From Pseudomonas putida S13.1.2 (GTDB lineage: Bacteria; Pseudomonadota; Gammaproteobacteria; Pseudomonadales; Pseudomonadaceae), in assembly GCF_000498395.2 (NCBI RefSeq), contig NZ_CP010979.1:4216001-4280000 (forward strand): 64,000 nucleotides of DNA. Reading direction: 5' to 3'. Shown one piece after another: positions 34,134 to 42,479 of the stretch (position 1 is the stretch's first letter; every line of letters starts with the position of its first letter). The position numbers were made by a program, and so were the translations under genes. The notes beneath the pieces are model-generated. The model was not told the origin of the DNA. It worked only from the letters and a program-made list of their open reading frames with translations, and ran no database searches.

Positions 34134-35237
34134 ATGAAAAAGCATAGTTCGAAGCACGATTCCCTGTCTTCCACCGATGTGGAACTTTGCACAACCATCT
34201 GCGTAGACCTGGCCAAACAGGTCTTCCAGTTGGCAGGCGAGGACGCTACTGGTCGGGTGATCTACGAAGATCGCATCAAATCCCGTCAAGCATTCCATGA
34301 CTTCCTGATCAGGCTGCCAACGACCGTGGCCGTCTTGATGGAGTGCGGTCCAGGTGCACAAGCCTGGGCCAGGCTGCTGCAAACCAAAGGTAATCCGGTT
34401 CGCATCCTGCCTGCGCAACGCGTCGCCGAACACCGTAGCGGCGCGAAGAACGACCGTAACGATGCCCATGCCATTCTGCGTGCCGGTCGCGATACCAGCA
34501 TTGCCTCCGTACCGATCAAGAGCACCACAGCGCTGGCTATTCAAGCACTGCATCGCATCCGGCGCGGCAACATCAAGCGGCATACAGCGCTGGGCAATCA
34601 GATACGTGGCCTGCTGCTTGAGCATGGCGTATCCATGCCTCAAGGCGATGCCGCGATCAGTCAGCAGGTACCGCGGGCGCTTGAGGATGCCTCCTTGCCT
34701 CTGCCCGACTTGTTGCGCGAGTTGCTTGATGAGCTGCTGACTGACTGGCTGTCTTTAGGTGAACGCATTGCGGCGCTGAGTGGACGGCTCGAAGTGACAG
34801 CCCAGCAAGATAAGGTGGCACAGCGGCTGATCACCATTCGTGGCGTTGGCCCAATCATCGCCACGGCGATCGTGGCAAAACAGACCGAACCCAGCCGCTT
34901 CGCGAGTGGCCGAATGTATTCCGCCTTCTTCGGTATCGTGCCGGACCAGCACAGTAGCGGAAACAAAATCAGGCTGGGCAGAATGAGCAAGCGAGGTGAC
35001 GGCTACATACGCAGCCTGATGATCCAGGGCGCGCATGCTGTCTTGAGTCAGCTAAGACCTGATTCCGATCAGCCAGACGATCGCCGCCTCTTGCGCTGGC
35101 TATCCCGCCTTGGACGCAAGGAGGCGGCGATCAGACTGGCTAATCGAAATCTGCGCATTATCTGGGCTCTGTTACAGAGCAATCAGGTCTACCAACGCAA
35201 ACCGAACAACAACCCGGAGGCTGCTATGAGCCTCTGA
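34134..35237 (+). CDS. IS110-family transposase (DEDD recombinase)
   Basis: 367 residues from ATG (MKKHSSKHDS); the open frame starts 25 codons earlier inside the terminal repeat. N-terminal RuvC-like DEDD domain: ICVDLAKQVFQLAG (first Asp), LMECGPGAQAWARLL (Glu), and GAKNDRNDAHAILRAG (Asp pair). C-terminal transposase_20 domain: TIRGVGPIIATAIVAKQ and SAFFGIVPDQHSSGNKIRLGRMSKRGDGYIRSL, with the conserved Ser used in strand exchange. The frame is intact and the enzyme is probably active. Family enzymes use a structured noncoding RNA from the element to choose donor and target. Confidence 0.95.
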   Translation: MKKHSSKHDSLSSTDVELCTTICVDLAKQVFQLAGEDATGRVIYEDRIKSRQAFHDFLIRLPTTVAVLMECGPGAQAWARLLQTKGNPVRILPAQRVAEHRSGAKNDRNDAHAILRAGRDTSIASVPIKSTTALAIQALHRIRRGNIKRHTALGNQIRGLLLEHGVSMPQGDAAISQQVPRALEDASLPLPDLLRELLDELLTDWLSLGERIAALSGRLEVTAQQDKVAQRLITIRGVGPIIATAIVAKQTEPSRFASGRMYSAFFGIVPDQHSSGNKIRLGRMSKRGDGYIRSLMIQGAHAVLSQLRPDSDQPDDRRLLRWLSRLGRKEAAIRLANRNLRIIWALLQSNQVYQRKPNNNPEAAMSL

Positions 35238-35475
35238 CCAACCGAGCAATGCCACCGGGGCGCTGAGCGCTCCAACCCCTGCTAGTGAACATTGACCCTA
35301 GGTAAGACCGTCGCAGACAGATGCCTCCGCTCCTACAGGCCTAACGTAATGGCCTCAATGTAAACGGCACACTGCGAGCTCACCACGATGTTGGCCAGAA
35401 GCGAAAAGCTTCCTCGAATAGGCCTGATACATAGATGCAACCGGGTTCCTATGTTCAAAAGCAGCTAGACAGTGT
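35238..35475 (+). ncRNA. long noncoding right end: candidate bridge RNA
   Basis: 238 nt between the transposase stop and the right inverted repeat, with no coding frame and several short self-complementary stretches (GGGGCGCTGAGCGCTCC region; GCGAAAAGCTTC). At 35327-35339 it contains CCGCTCCTACAGG, the reverse complement of the empty target site CCTGTA+GGAGCGG reconstructed from both flanks. IS1111-group elements are thought to encode their bridge RNA at this end. Exact RNA ends cannot be placed by eye. Confidence 0.6.
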
Positions 35476-35487
35476 GGGCGAGTCCAT
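35476..35487 (-). repeat. right subterminal inverted repeat of the IS
   Basis: GGGCGAGTCCAT, exact inverse complement of the left copy, 3 nt from the inferred right end. Confidence 0.9.
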
Positions 35488-35490
35488 ACA

Positions 35491-35532
35491 TAGGAGCGGC
35501 CTTGTGTCGCGATGGGCCGCAAAGCGGCCCCG
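35491..35532. repeat. right arm of the interrupted REP pair
   Basis: GGAGCGGCCTTGTGTCGCGA followed by TGGGCCGCAAAGCGGCCCC, the mirror partner of the arm at 33991. Joining the flanks restores a normal head-to-head REP pair. Confidence 0.85.
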
Positions 35533-35540
35533 GCAATGGT

Positions 35541-35879
35541 TCAGGTCTCAGGATGAAACTGGTAATCCCCCAGGTTCCGGCACCGCTCGCCGTTGATCCG
35601 CCGCAACTGCGCCTGCAGGTGCAAGCACCAGATCTGCGGGTCTTCGGATACCTGATAGCCATGCAAGGTCAGGCTGTCGACAATGGCGTTGAGCACCGAT
35701 TCGGCCACCAACGGCCCATGAAACGGCCCTTGAGCCTTGATCGCGGAAGGTTGCTCACCGGCCATGCCGGCGGCGAACAGTAAGGTCCACATGCCGTTGT
35801 CCCCGGCCAGTGGGCGGATGCTGCATTCGATGCGGGTCACCAGGCCCAGGCACTGGCGTGTGAGGCTGAGGTTGCGCAT
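35541..35879 (-). CDS. hypothetical protein
   Basis: 112 residues from MRNLSLTRQCLGLVTRIECS. Compact alpha/beta look, with GDNGMWTLLFAAGM and a C-terminal Arg/His-rich tail (RRINGERCRNLGDYQFHPE). No signal peptide, membrane segment or motif recognised. It lies 161 nt downstream of the Lon-like protease gene on the same strand, so it could share its message, though no function follows. Codon use looks normal for the genome, supporting a real gene. Confidence 0.65.
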   Translation of the reverse strand: MRNLSLTRQCLGLVTRIECSIRPLAGDNGMWTLLFAAGMAGEQPSAIKAQGPFHGPLVAESVLNAIVDSLTLHGYQVSEDPQIWCLHLQAQLRRINGERCRNLGDYQFHPET

Positions 35880-36040
35880 GGCCGCGTCCCCTCCAATAAG
35901 CCTTGTTCAGCCTGAACACCAGGCTGTTTCCATCCTGAACGCTGATACTGTCCTTAAGTTCCAGCATAGAATAACAGTACCGGAAGATGGAATACCGGCG
36001 CTGAACGGTAGCACATCGCCGCCAGCGCCGGTTTATTGAC

Positions 36041-38479
36041 TCAGGCCGGCTTGGCCTGGGCAATCACCTCTTCCAGGCGTTCCTTTTCTGCCTTCTCGAT
36101 GTCTTCCTCGCTGATCATTTCGGCGATTTCACGCAGCCGTTCCACCACACGGGCGTTGACGCTGCCCTCGGTAAACTGCCCCTGCTCATCGGGCACCCCG
36201 GCCTCCTCGCCCACCAGCAGGCTCAGTGCCTCATCAGCCTGGCTGACCGCATAAACGTGGAACATGCCGTTCTCCACGGCCTGCAGCACGCGCTCGTCGA
36301 GCATCAGGGTGGCGACGTTGGCACGCGGGATGATCACCCCCTGCTCGCCGGTCAGGCCACGCGCCTCGCACAGGCGGAAGAAGCCCTCGATCTTCTCGTT
36401 GACCCCACCCACGGCCTGCACCTCACCAAACTGGTTGATGGAACCGGTGATGGCGAAGCACTGCTTGAGCGGCGTGCGCGACAAGGCCGAGATCAGTGTG
36501 CAGGCTTCGCCCAGCGAGGCGCTGTCACCGTCCACATAGCCGTAGGACTGCTCCAGGGCGATGCTCGCGGAAATCGCCAGCGGGAACTCCTGGGCATAGC
36601 GGCTGCCCAGGTATCCGGTGAGGATCATCACACCCTTGGAGTGGATCGGCTGGCCAAGGTTGACCTCGCGTTCGATGTCGACAATGCCGCTGCCGCCCGG
36701 GTACACGGTGGCAGAGATACGCGCCGGCATACCGAACGCCGAGTCGCCCACTTCCAGCACGGTCAGGCCGTTGCACTTGCCGATGGCCGCCCCTTCGGTA
36801 TCGATCAGGATGATGCCGGCCAGCATGTCGTCCAGCACCCGTTGCGAAACACGCCCGGTGCGGGTGGCCTTGGCCTTGAGCGCACGTTCGATGTGCCCGG
36901 CGTCGGTCATTTCGTCACTGGCCAGCTGACGGATGAAATCGGCTTCGCTGACCAGCTGGAACAAGTCGCCGATACGCGCCGACAGGCGTGACTGGTTTTC
37001 TGCCAGGCGGGCGCTGTAGGTGGCCAGGCGTGCTACCGCGTCACTGGTCAGCGGCGCCATGCCCTCTTCGTTGGTACGGGTACGCAACAGCTGGGCGAAC
37101 TGCTCCAGGTTCTCGTCGACCATGGGCATGTCTTCGTCGAAGTCCACCAGCACGCGGAACATCTCCTGGAAGTCCGGGTCGTGGTCCTGCAGCGCGTAGT
37201 ACAGCTGGCGTGAGCCGATGATCACCAGTTTCACGTTCAGCGGAATCATCTGCGGCTGAAGGCTGACGCTGGCCACACGGCCCAGCTCACCGATCGGTGA
37301 CTCCATCTTCAGCTTGCGCGACTGCAGCGCACGCTTGAGCGCATCCCACACAAACGGCTCGCCCAGCATTTTCTCGGCTTCAAGAATCAGGAAGCCGCCG
37401 TTGGCACGGTGCAACGCGCCTGGGCGCAGCTGGCGGTACGAGGTGTACAGCGCGCCCTGGTCGGTGCTGTATTCGATGCGGCCGAACAGGTTGTCGTAAG
37501 TCGGGTGCGGCTCAAACACCACTGGCGCGCCACCGGCGGCATGGTGGCCGACCACCAGGCTTGGGGCGTACTGCTCTTCCAGCAGCTTGCGCGCAGCGGC
37601 GTCGGTCTTGCTGTCGTCGACCAGTTGCTCGACCACGGTGCGCAGCAGGTTCAACTGCACCGACTGCAGGTAGGCGCACACCGCTGCGTTCTCGGCGTAC
37701 TTTTCCGACAGCGGCGCCAGCAACGGCTGCAAGGCCAGGGTGATGGTTTCTTCGTTGAGCTGGCGCAGCTGGTTGTTCGACTCGCGCTTCCATTGCGGCA
37801 GGCTGGCCAGCTCTTCGTTCAGCTGTTCCTCGAGCGAGGCAATGTCTTCGTGGAACTGCTCGCGCACCGCTTCCGGCAGCTGGGCGAACTCGGCTTCGTC
37901 CAGCGCCTTGCCGTCAGCCATCGGGGTGAAGGCGACGTTGCTGGCGTCGCGGTACAAGGCCACGTCCTTTTCCAGCGAGGCCCGCTCGATCACATCCAGG
38001 GCGCGGTCATAGCGCTGGTTGAAGGCACGGTCGATGGCGCCTTTCTTCTGTTGGTACGACGGGTGCTCGAACACTGCCGGGAAGGTGGACAGCAGGTTGT
38101 CGATCAATCCGCCCATGTCGCTGATGAACTCGGCGGCGCTGCCCGACGGCAACTCCAAGGCGCGGGGCTCGCGGGTGTCATCGAAGTGGTTGACGTAGAC
38201 CCAGTCGGCCGGGGTGTGCTGGCGCTTGCCCTCGGCCTTGAGGTAGCGCTTGACGAACGAGAAGCGCCCGGTGCCGGGCTCGCCCATCACGTATACGTTG
38301 TAACCAGGGCGGGGCATGGCCACGCCGAACTGCAGGGCCTCGACAGCACGTTCCTGGCCCAGTACTCCGCGAAACGGCTCCAGATCGTCGGTATGGGTAA
38401 AGGCAAACTGCTCGGGGGAGAAACGCCGGGTCAGGGCTTCAGGCGCGAGACGCAGGCGCGCAGCGACAGGATCGGGCAT
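36041..38479 (-). CDS. YcbZ-type Lon-like ATP-dependent protease
   Basis: 812 residues. N-terminal AAA+ region with a degenerate Walker A, GEPGTGRFS at residues 66-74: Arg72 occupies the usual Lys position. A long helical insertion follows (~residues 150-290), then the second part of the ATPase region and the C-terminal Lon protease domain with the Ser-Lys dyad: GDSASLGEAC holds the Ser and GGVNEKIEGFF the Lys. This is the LonB/YcbZ (LonH) architecture, distinct from housekeeping Lon. Probably a cytosolic processive protease; substrates unknown. Monocistronic or followed by the hypothetical gene at 35541. Confidence 0.9.
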   Translation of the reverse strand: MPDPVAARLRLAPEALTRRFSPEQFAFTHTDDLEPFRGVLGQERAVEALQFGVAMPRPGYNVYVMGEPGTGRFSFVKRYLKAEGKRQHTPADWVYVNHFDDTREPRALELPSGSAAEFISDMGGLIDNLLSTFPAVFEHPSYQQKKGAIDRAFNQRYDRALDVIERASLEKDVALYRDASNVAFTPMADGKALDEAEFAQLPEAVREQFHEDIASLEEQLNEELASLPQWKRESNNQLRQLNEETITLALQPLLAPLSEKYAENAAVCAYLQSVQLNLLRTVVEQLVDDSKTDAAARKLLEEQYAPSLVVGHHAAGGAPVVFEPHPTYDNLFGRIEYSTDQGALYTSYRQLRPGALHRANGGFLILEAEKMLGEPFVWDALKRALQSRKLKMESPIGELGRVASVSLQPQMIPLNVKLVIIGSRQLYYALQDHDPDFQEMFRVLVDFDEDMPMVDENLEQFAQLLRTRTNEEGMAPLTSDAVARLATYSARLAENQSRLSARIGDLFQLVSEADFIRQLASDEMTDAGHIERALKAKATRTGRVSQRVLDDMLAGIILIDTEGAAIGKCNGLTVLEVGDSAFGMPARISATVYPGGSGIVDIEREVNLGQPIHSKGVMILTGYLGSRYAQEFPLAISASIALEQSYGYVDGDSASLGEACTLISALSRTPLKQCFAITGSINQFGEVQAVGGVNEKIEGFFRLCEARGLTGEQGVIIPRANVATLMLDERVLQAVENGMFHVYAVSQADEALSLLVGEEAGVPDEQGQFTEGSVNARVVERLREIAEMISEEDIEKAEKERLEEVIAQAKPA

Positions 38480-38739
38480 TGGGTTTCCTTACTTCGGCGG
38501 GCAGATGAGCAGCATTCTGGCGCTGCCCCAGCGCGCCTTGCAAGGCTCTACGGGACTTTATATCGCGGCAGGTCGCAGCCCGTGCAGGTCATGTAACAGC
38601 AAATTTTTCGCAATCAACAACGCAACCTTTAGATCGTGCCTAAACTCCAAGCTGCGCGGGTGGGTGAAAAGCTTTCCCGACCTGGCAACCGAGTTGCCAG
38701 AAACCCTGACCCTTGGTTAAGACAAAGAGAACAAATGCT

Positions 38740-39228
38740 ATGAAACGGATTCTTCTGGGTACTCTGTTCACCGTGGTCTCGCTGAACGCCATGGCCGAAG
38801 CGCCAGGCGGCCCGAACTGCGGCTGGGGCAACATGCTGTTCGAAGGCCAGCGTGGCACTCCGGCACACTTCCTGGCTTCTACCACCAACGGCACTTCCGG
38901 TAACGCCACCTTCGGCATGACCTCCGGCACCAACGGCTGCTCGACCAAGGCTTCGCTGACCTACGGCGGCAAGTCCTGGTTTGCCATGAACGGCATGATG
39001 AACGAGCTGTCCGAAGACATGGCCATGGGCCAGGGCGAAGCACTGACCACCTATGCCGTAGTGCTTGGCGTGGCCCCGGAAGACCGCGTCTACTTCAACT
39101 CGGTTACCCACCAGCACTTCAACCAGATCTTCAGCAGCGCCGATGTCACTGCCGAAACTGTCCACACCAACACCCTGGCCGTTCTGAAGAGCGACCCACG
39201 CCTGGCCAAATACGCTACCGAGGCCTAA
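38740..39228 (+). CDS. DUF3015 family periplasmic protein
   Basis: 162 residues with signal peptide (MKRILLGTLFTVVSLNAMA). The mature part starts APGGPNCGWGNMLFEGQRG and contains TSGTNGCSTKA; its two Cys may form a disulfide. This is the DUF3015 pattern, common in Pseudomonas envelopes, with no assigned role. An upstream in-frame ATG nine codons earlier is ignored because the signal peptide begins at MKR. An intrinsic terminator follows. Confidence 0.85.
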   Translation: MKRILLGTLFTVVSLNAMAEAPGGPNCGWGNMLFEGQRGTPAHFLASTTNGTSGNATFGMTSGTNGCSTKASLTYGGKSWFAMNGMMNELSEDMAMGQGEALTTYAVVLGVAPEDRVYFNSVTHQHFNQIFSSADVTAETVHTNTLAVLKSDPRLAKYATEA

Positions 39229-39239
39229 GCACTGCTGTT

Positions 39240-39271
39240 CCCGCCCCCCACGGGGGCGGGTTTCGCCTTTT
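39240..39271 (+). terminator. intrinsic terminator after the DUF3015 gene
   Basis: Stem CCCGCCCCC/GGGGGCGGG with a 3-nt loop, then TTTCGCCTTTTT. Confidence 0.85.
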
Positions 39272-39300
39272 TCGGCATCGTGAAGAAGTAGTTGCCCGAT

Positions 39301-41154
39301 ATGCTCAAACGCCTCGCTTCCCTGGCGCTGTGTGCCTGCGCCCCTGTTCATGCCGCGCCCGTGCTGGATCAAGGCCGTCTCCAGCAACTGGCCAATACCC
39401 CTTACTGGCTCGCCATTGGTCACTACGAAACCGCCAAGCTCGGCGGCTGGCGTAGCTATGTGGACGATGATGCCTTCTTCCTCGCCGAAGACGGTGCGCA
39501 CCACCCGGATCAAGAACTCAAGGCTACGGTCGATGCGCTGTATGCCCCGGCCAGCCTCGGCGACAAGCACGCGCAGTGCGTATTCCCCGCGCGCACCCGC
39601 TGGCTGCGCGAACAGCTTGACCTGCAAGGCTTGCCGCAGCCGGACTGCCAGGAATTCAAGACCTGGTACAAGTCGATCGACCCGCACAACGCCGCGTTGA
39701 TCTTCCCGGCGGCCTACCTGAACAGCCCGTCGTCGATGTTCGGCCACACCCTGCTGCGCATCGACCAGTCCAGCACGCGCAACGACGACACCACGCTGCT
39801 GAGCTACGCGATCAACTTCGGCGCCTACATTGAAGGCAGCGACAACAGCATCCTGTACGCCTGGAAGGGCCTGATGGGCGGCTACCCAGGGCTGTTCGCG
39901 CTGATGCCCTACCAGGAAAAACTGTCCGAATACCGCAGCCTGGAAAACCGCGACCTGTGGGAATACCAGCTGGACCTCACCCCCGAAGAAACCGGGCGCA
40001 TGGTCGAGCATGTGTGGGAACTCAAGCAGATCCAGTTCGACTACTTCTTTTTCGACGAAAACTGCTCGTATCGCCTGCTGGAGCTGCTGCAAGTGGCCCG
40101 GCCGAGCCTGGACCTGACCTCGCAGTTCCCGCTGACCGCCATCCCGACCGATACGGTCAAGGCCGTGAAACAGTCCGGCCTGGTCGCCAGCGAGGTTTAC
40201 CGACCTTCCCGCGAACGTGAGTTGCTGGCCCGTGCGGAGCCGCTCGACCACAACGAAAAGCGCCAGGTACTGGCCGTGAGTGCCAACACCGCACAGTTGC
40301 AAAGCCCCGAATTCAAGGCCCTGCCCCGCGAACGCCAGGCATTGGTGCAAGATGCCGCGTATCGCCTTGAGCGCTACCGGGCCAACGGCCAGGAACGCGA
40401 CCCAGGGCAAGCCAAGCGCAGCTTCGAGCTGCTGCGGGCGATCAACAGCAACCCGCCGCCGCCCTTGCAGATCGAGCGCCCTGGCCTGCCCGAGGATGGC
40501 CATGACTCACGCACCTGGCAGTTGGGCGTGGGCACCCGTGAAGACCGCGCCTACGCCGAGTACGGCCTGCGCATGGCCTACCACGACCTGAACGACAATG
40601 CCTACGGCTTCCCGCTGGGTGCGCAAATCGAGATCCTGCAGCTGAAGGTGCGCCAGTACGAGGGTAATGACTGGCAGGTGCAGCGCCTGGACCTGGCCAC
40701 CATTCGCTCGCTGACACCTCGTAACGAGCTGCTCAAACCCTGGTCGTGGCAGGTGGCCGGCGGCCTGGAGCGGGTGCCGGGCAAGCATGATGACGAGGTG
40801 CTGGTAAGCCACGTGAACGGCGGCGCCGGTGGCACTTGGCAACTGGCCGACGGGTTGCTGGGTTTTGCCCTGGGTACGGTGCGGGTCGAGCATCACAACG
40901 ACTTCGCCCAGTTCATCGCCCCGGCGGCAGGGTTCAATGGCGGGCTGCTGTGGCGCAACGGCTTGGGCAACATGACGCTGGAGGCCAAGGGTGATTACTT
41001 CACCAATGGCGAAGTGCGGCGCAGTGTGAGCCTGAACCAGCAGTGGGAGCTCAGCCAGAACCTGGGGCTGCGGTTGAGCGCTTCGCGCGAGTTCAGCCAC
41101 CTGGCTACGGCGCAGAACGAAGTGATGCTGGAACTGAAGTGGTATCACTACTAG
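39301..41154 (+). CDS. DUF4105 family outer-envelope protein
   Basis: 617 residues from ATG; a TTG nine nt upstream is a weaker alternative. Signal peptide MLKRLASLALCACAPVHA. The N-terminal half (SPSSMFGHTLLRIDQSS; GYPGLFALMPYQEKLSEYRS; FDENCSYRLLELLQVARP) is the DUF4105 domain, whose conserved His and Cys suggest a papain-like thiol fold. The C-terminal third (from ~residue 400) has alternating beta-strand character ending in an aromatic residue (LKWYHY), as expected for outer-membrane insertion. Role unknown. A REP pair follows. Confidence 0.85.
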   Translation: MLKRLASLALCACAPVHAAPVLDQGRLQQLANTPYWLAIGHYETAKLGGWRSYVDDDAFFLAEDGAHHPDQELKATVDALYAPASLGDKHAQCVFPARTRWLREQLDLQGLPQPDCQEFKTWYKSIDPHNAALIFPAAYLNSPSSMFGHTLLRIDQSSTRNDDTTLLSYAINFGAYIEGSDNSILYAWKGLMGGYPGLFALMPYQEKLSEYRSLENRDLWEYQLDLTPEETGRMVEHVWELKQIQFDYFFFDENCSYRLLELLQVARPSLDLTSQFPLTAIPTDTVKAVKQSGLVASEVYRPSRERELLARAEPLDHNEKRQVLAVSANTAQLQSPEFKALPRERQALVQDAAYRLERYRANGQERDPGQAKRSFELLRAINSNPPPPLQIERPGLPEDGHDSRTWQLGVGTREDRAYAEYGLRMAYHDLNDNAYGFPLGAQIEILQLKVRQYEGNDWQVQRLDLATIRSLTPRNELLKPWSWQVAGGLERVPGKHDDEVLVSHVNGGAGGTWQLADGLLGFALGTVRVEHHNDFAQFIAPAAGFNGGLLWRNGLGNMTLEAKGDYFTNGEVRRSVSLNQQWELSQNLGLRLSASREFSHLATAQNEVMLELKWYHY

Positions 41155-41175
41155 CTGGTCGGGCCTGCGCGCTTT

Positions 41176-41294
41176 TTGTAGGAGCGGCCTTGTGTCGCGA
41201 TCGGGCCGCAAAGCGGCCCCAGCAATATATGCATCATCGCTAAAATTCTGGGGCCGCGTTGCGGCCCGATCGCGACACAAGGCCGCTCCTACAG
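41176..41294. repeat. REP pair
   Basis: Two inverted copies of the GCGACACAAGGCCGCTCCTAC type, tail-to-tail around ~30 nt. The same subfamily was the IS target at 34 kb. Confidence 0.85.
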
Positions 41295-41402
41295 ACAGCG
41301 CGTCAGACTGGAAACTGTGTATCCAACCAACTCTTTGACACTGTTTTGACACGTCCCCGACAAATGGCCGCCTAGACTTTCCACTATCTACGGGAGGGTC
41401 TG

Positions 41403-41765
41403 GTGGTCATGTCGCGGTACTGGTTCGGCGTGTGCGTTGCGTTGTTGCTGTCAGGTTGCGAAACCACCCACGAGCAGATGCTCAACCACGGTTATCCCCC
41501 TGCCTATGCCGATGGCTTTCAGGACGGCTGCAGCAGCGGCCGGCAGGCGGCCGGGCTGATGGTGGGCGGCTTCAGCAAGAACGTGCCGCGCTACCTGCAC
41601 GAGCGCCAGTACGAAACCGGCTGGGACGACGGCTTCCGCCAGTGCCATGCCATGCAGAACAGTGAAGAACAGCGCGAGTACCACGAGCGCTTCTGGGACC
41701 AGCGCGACCGCGATTGGGAGCAGGAAAAGGACCGTGGCGCCGCCAAGGCTTATCGCCACAACTGA
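41403..41765 (+). CDS. small lipoprotein
   Basis: 120 residues from a GTG placed 5 nt after GGGAGGG; an ATG two codons later is the alternative. The signal peptide ends in the lipobox LLLSGCETT, so Cys at about residue 20 would be lipidated. The rest is charged and aromatic (YADGFQDGCSSGRQAAG; YETGWDDGFRQCHAM; EYHERFWDQRDRDWEQEKDR), with two GFxDG/GFRQ-type repeats. Probably anchored in the outer membrane facing the periplasm. Function unknown. Confidence 0.8.
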   Translation: MVMSRYWFGVCVALLLSGCETTHEQMLNHGYPPAYADGFQDGCSSGRQAAGLMVGGFSKNVPRYLHERQYETGWDDGFRQCHAMQNSEEQREYHERFWDQRDRDWEQEKDRGAAKAYRHN

Positions 41766-41833
41766 GTCGCAAACGGACATTCCTTGAAACCGGCGGCCGG
41801 CCATGATGGTCTCCTGCACATAGGAGGCCCTGC

Positions 41834-42337
41834 ATGAGCCGAGCATTCGTCAACGAAGACCAGGCTGCCGCCCAGGCCGACCAGCCGGTGGAGCGACGCG
41901 TCAGCGAACAACCCAACTACGTCACCGCCAACGGCCTGCGCCAGTTGCAAATGCGCGTGGCCGAGCTGAATGCCTTGCGCAGCGAACTGCAGGCGCAGGG
42001 CGAACGTGGCGACAAGCAGCGGCTGGCCGATACCGAACGGGACCTGCGTTACTTCAGTGCGCGAGTGCAGAGTGCCCAGGTAGTGCCGGCAGCCACTTCA
42101 CGCAGCAAGGTGCAGATTGGTAGCCGGGTGCGGTTTGTCGATGCGCAGGACCAGGAGCAGGTGGTGCAACTGGTGGGCGAGGATGAAGCGGATGCCGGGC
42201 GGGGGTTGATCAACTGGGGTTCGCCGCTTGGGCGGGCTTTGCTGGGCGCGGGGCCTGGGGATGAAGTGGTTTGGCGGCGGCCGGTGGGGGATCAGGTGAT
42301 TGAAGTGGTCGGGATCGAGGTCGAGGGTGAACATTGA
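41834..42337 (+). CDS. GreA/GreB-like transcription factor, atypical
   Basis: 167 residues. After a 27-residue N-terminal tail, NYVTANGLRQLQMRVAELN matches the start of the Gre coiled coil. The C-terminal FKBP-like Gre domain (VQIGSRVRFVDAQDQEQVVQLVGEDEADAGRGLINWGSPLGRALLG, residues ~92-137) is clear. The coiled coil is shorter than in GreB, and its tip reads GERGDKQ instead of the canonical GDRSENADY. Whether it stimulates transcript cleavage through RNA polymerase's secondary channel or competes with GreB is open. Single gene followed by a REP pair. Confidence 0.82.
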   Translation: MSRAFVNEDQAAAQADQPVERRVSEQPNYVTANGLRQLQMRVAELNALRSELQAQGERGDKQRLADTERDLRYFSARVQSAQVVPAATSRSKVQIGSRVRFVDAQDQEQVVQLVGEDEADAGRGLINWGSPLGRALLGAGPGDEVVWRRPVGDQVIEVVGIEVEGEH

Positions 42338-42346
42338 GGGCCAAGT

Positions 42347-42467
42347 GGGCTGCTTTGCAGCCCATCGCGACACAAGGCCGCTCCTACACAGGGGCCGCGA
42401 CAACCTGAATGATCGCGCGATCCTGTAGGAGCGGCCTTGTGTCGCGATGGGCCGCAAAGCGGCCCCC
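42347..42467. repeat. REP pair
   Basis: Two inverted copies of the GCGACACAAGGCCGCTCCTAC type between the Gre-like gene and gdhA (convergent). Confidence 0.85.
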
Positions 42468-42479
42468 TGCGGCTTCAGG

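Larger units (their letters stand above)
34053..35490 (+). mobile_element. IS110-family (IS1111 group) insertion sequence
   Basis: About 1438 bp (ends good to 2 bp). It has one transposase gene, a short left end (~80 nt) and a long right end (~250 nt). Perfect 12-bp subterminal inverted repeats ATGGACTCGCCC (34059-34070) and GGGCGAGTCCAT (35476-35487) are set a few bases in from the ends, as in IS1111 elements. It is inserted between the arms of a REP pair without a visible target duplication beyond TA, which fits the family's REP preference. Confidence 0.9.

Noticed and set aside
41176..42467. Regularly occurring short inverted repeats resembling a CRISPR array
   Set aside because: They are paired REP elements in separate intergenic gaps without regular spacers or cas genes.
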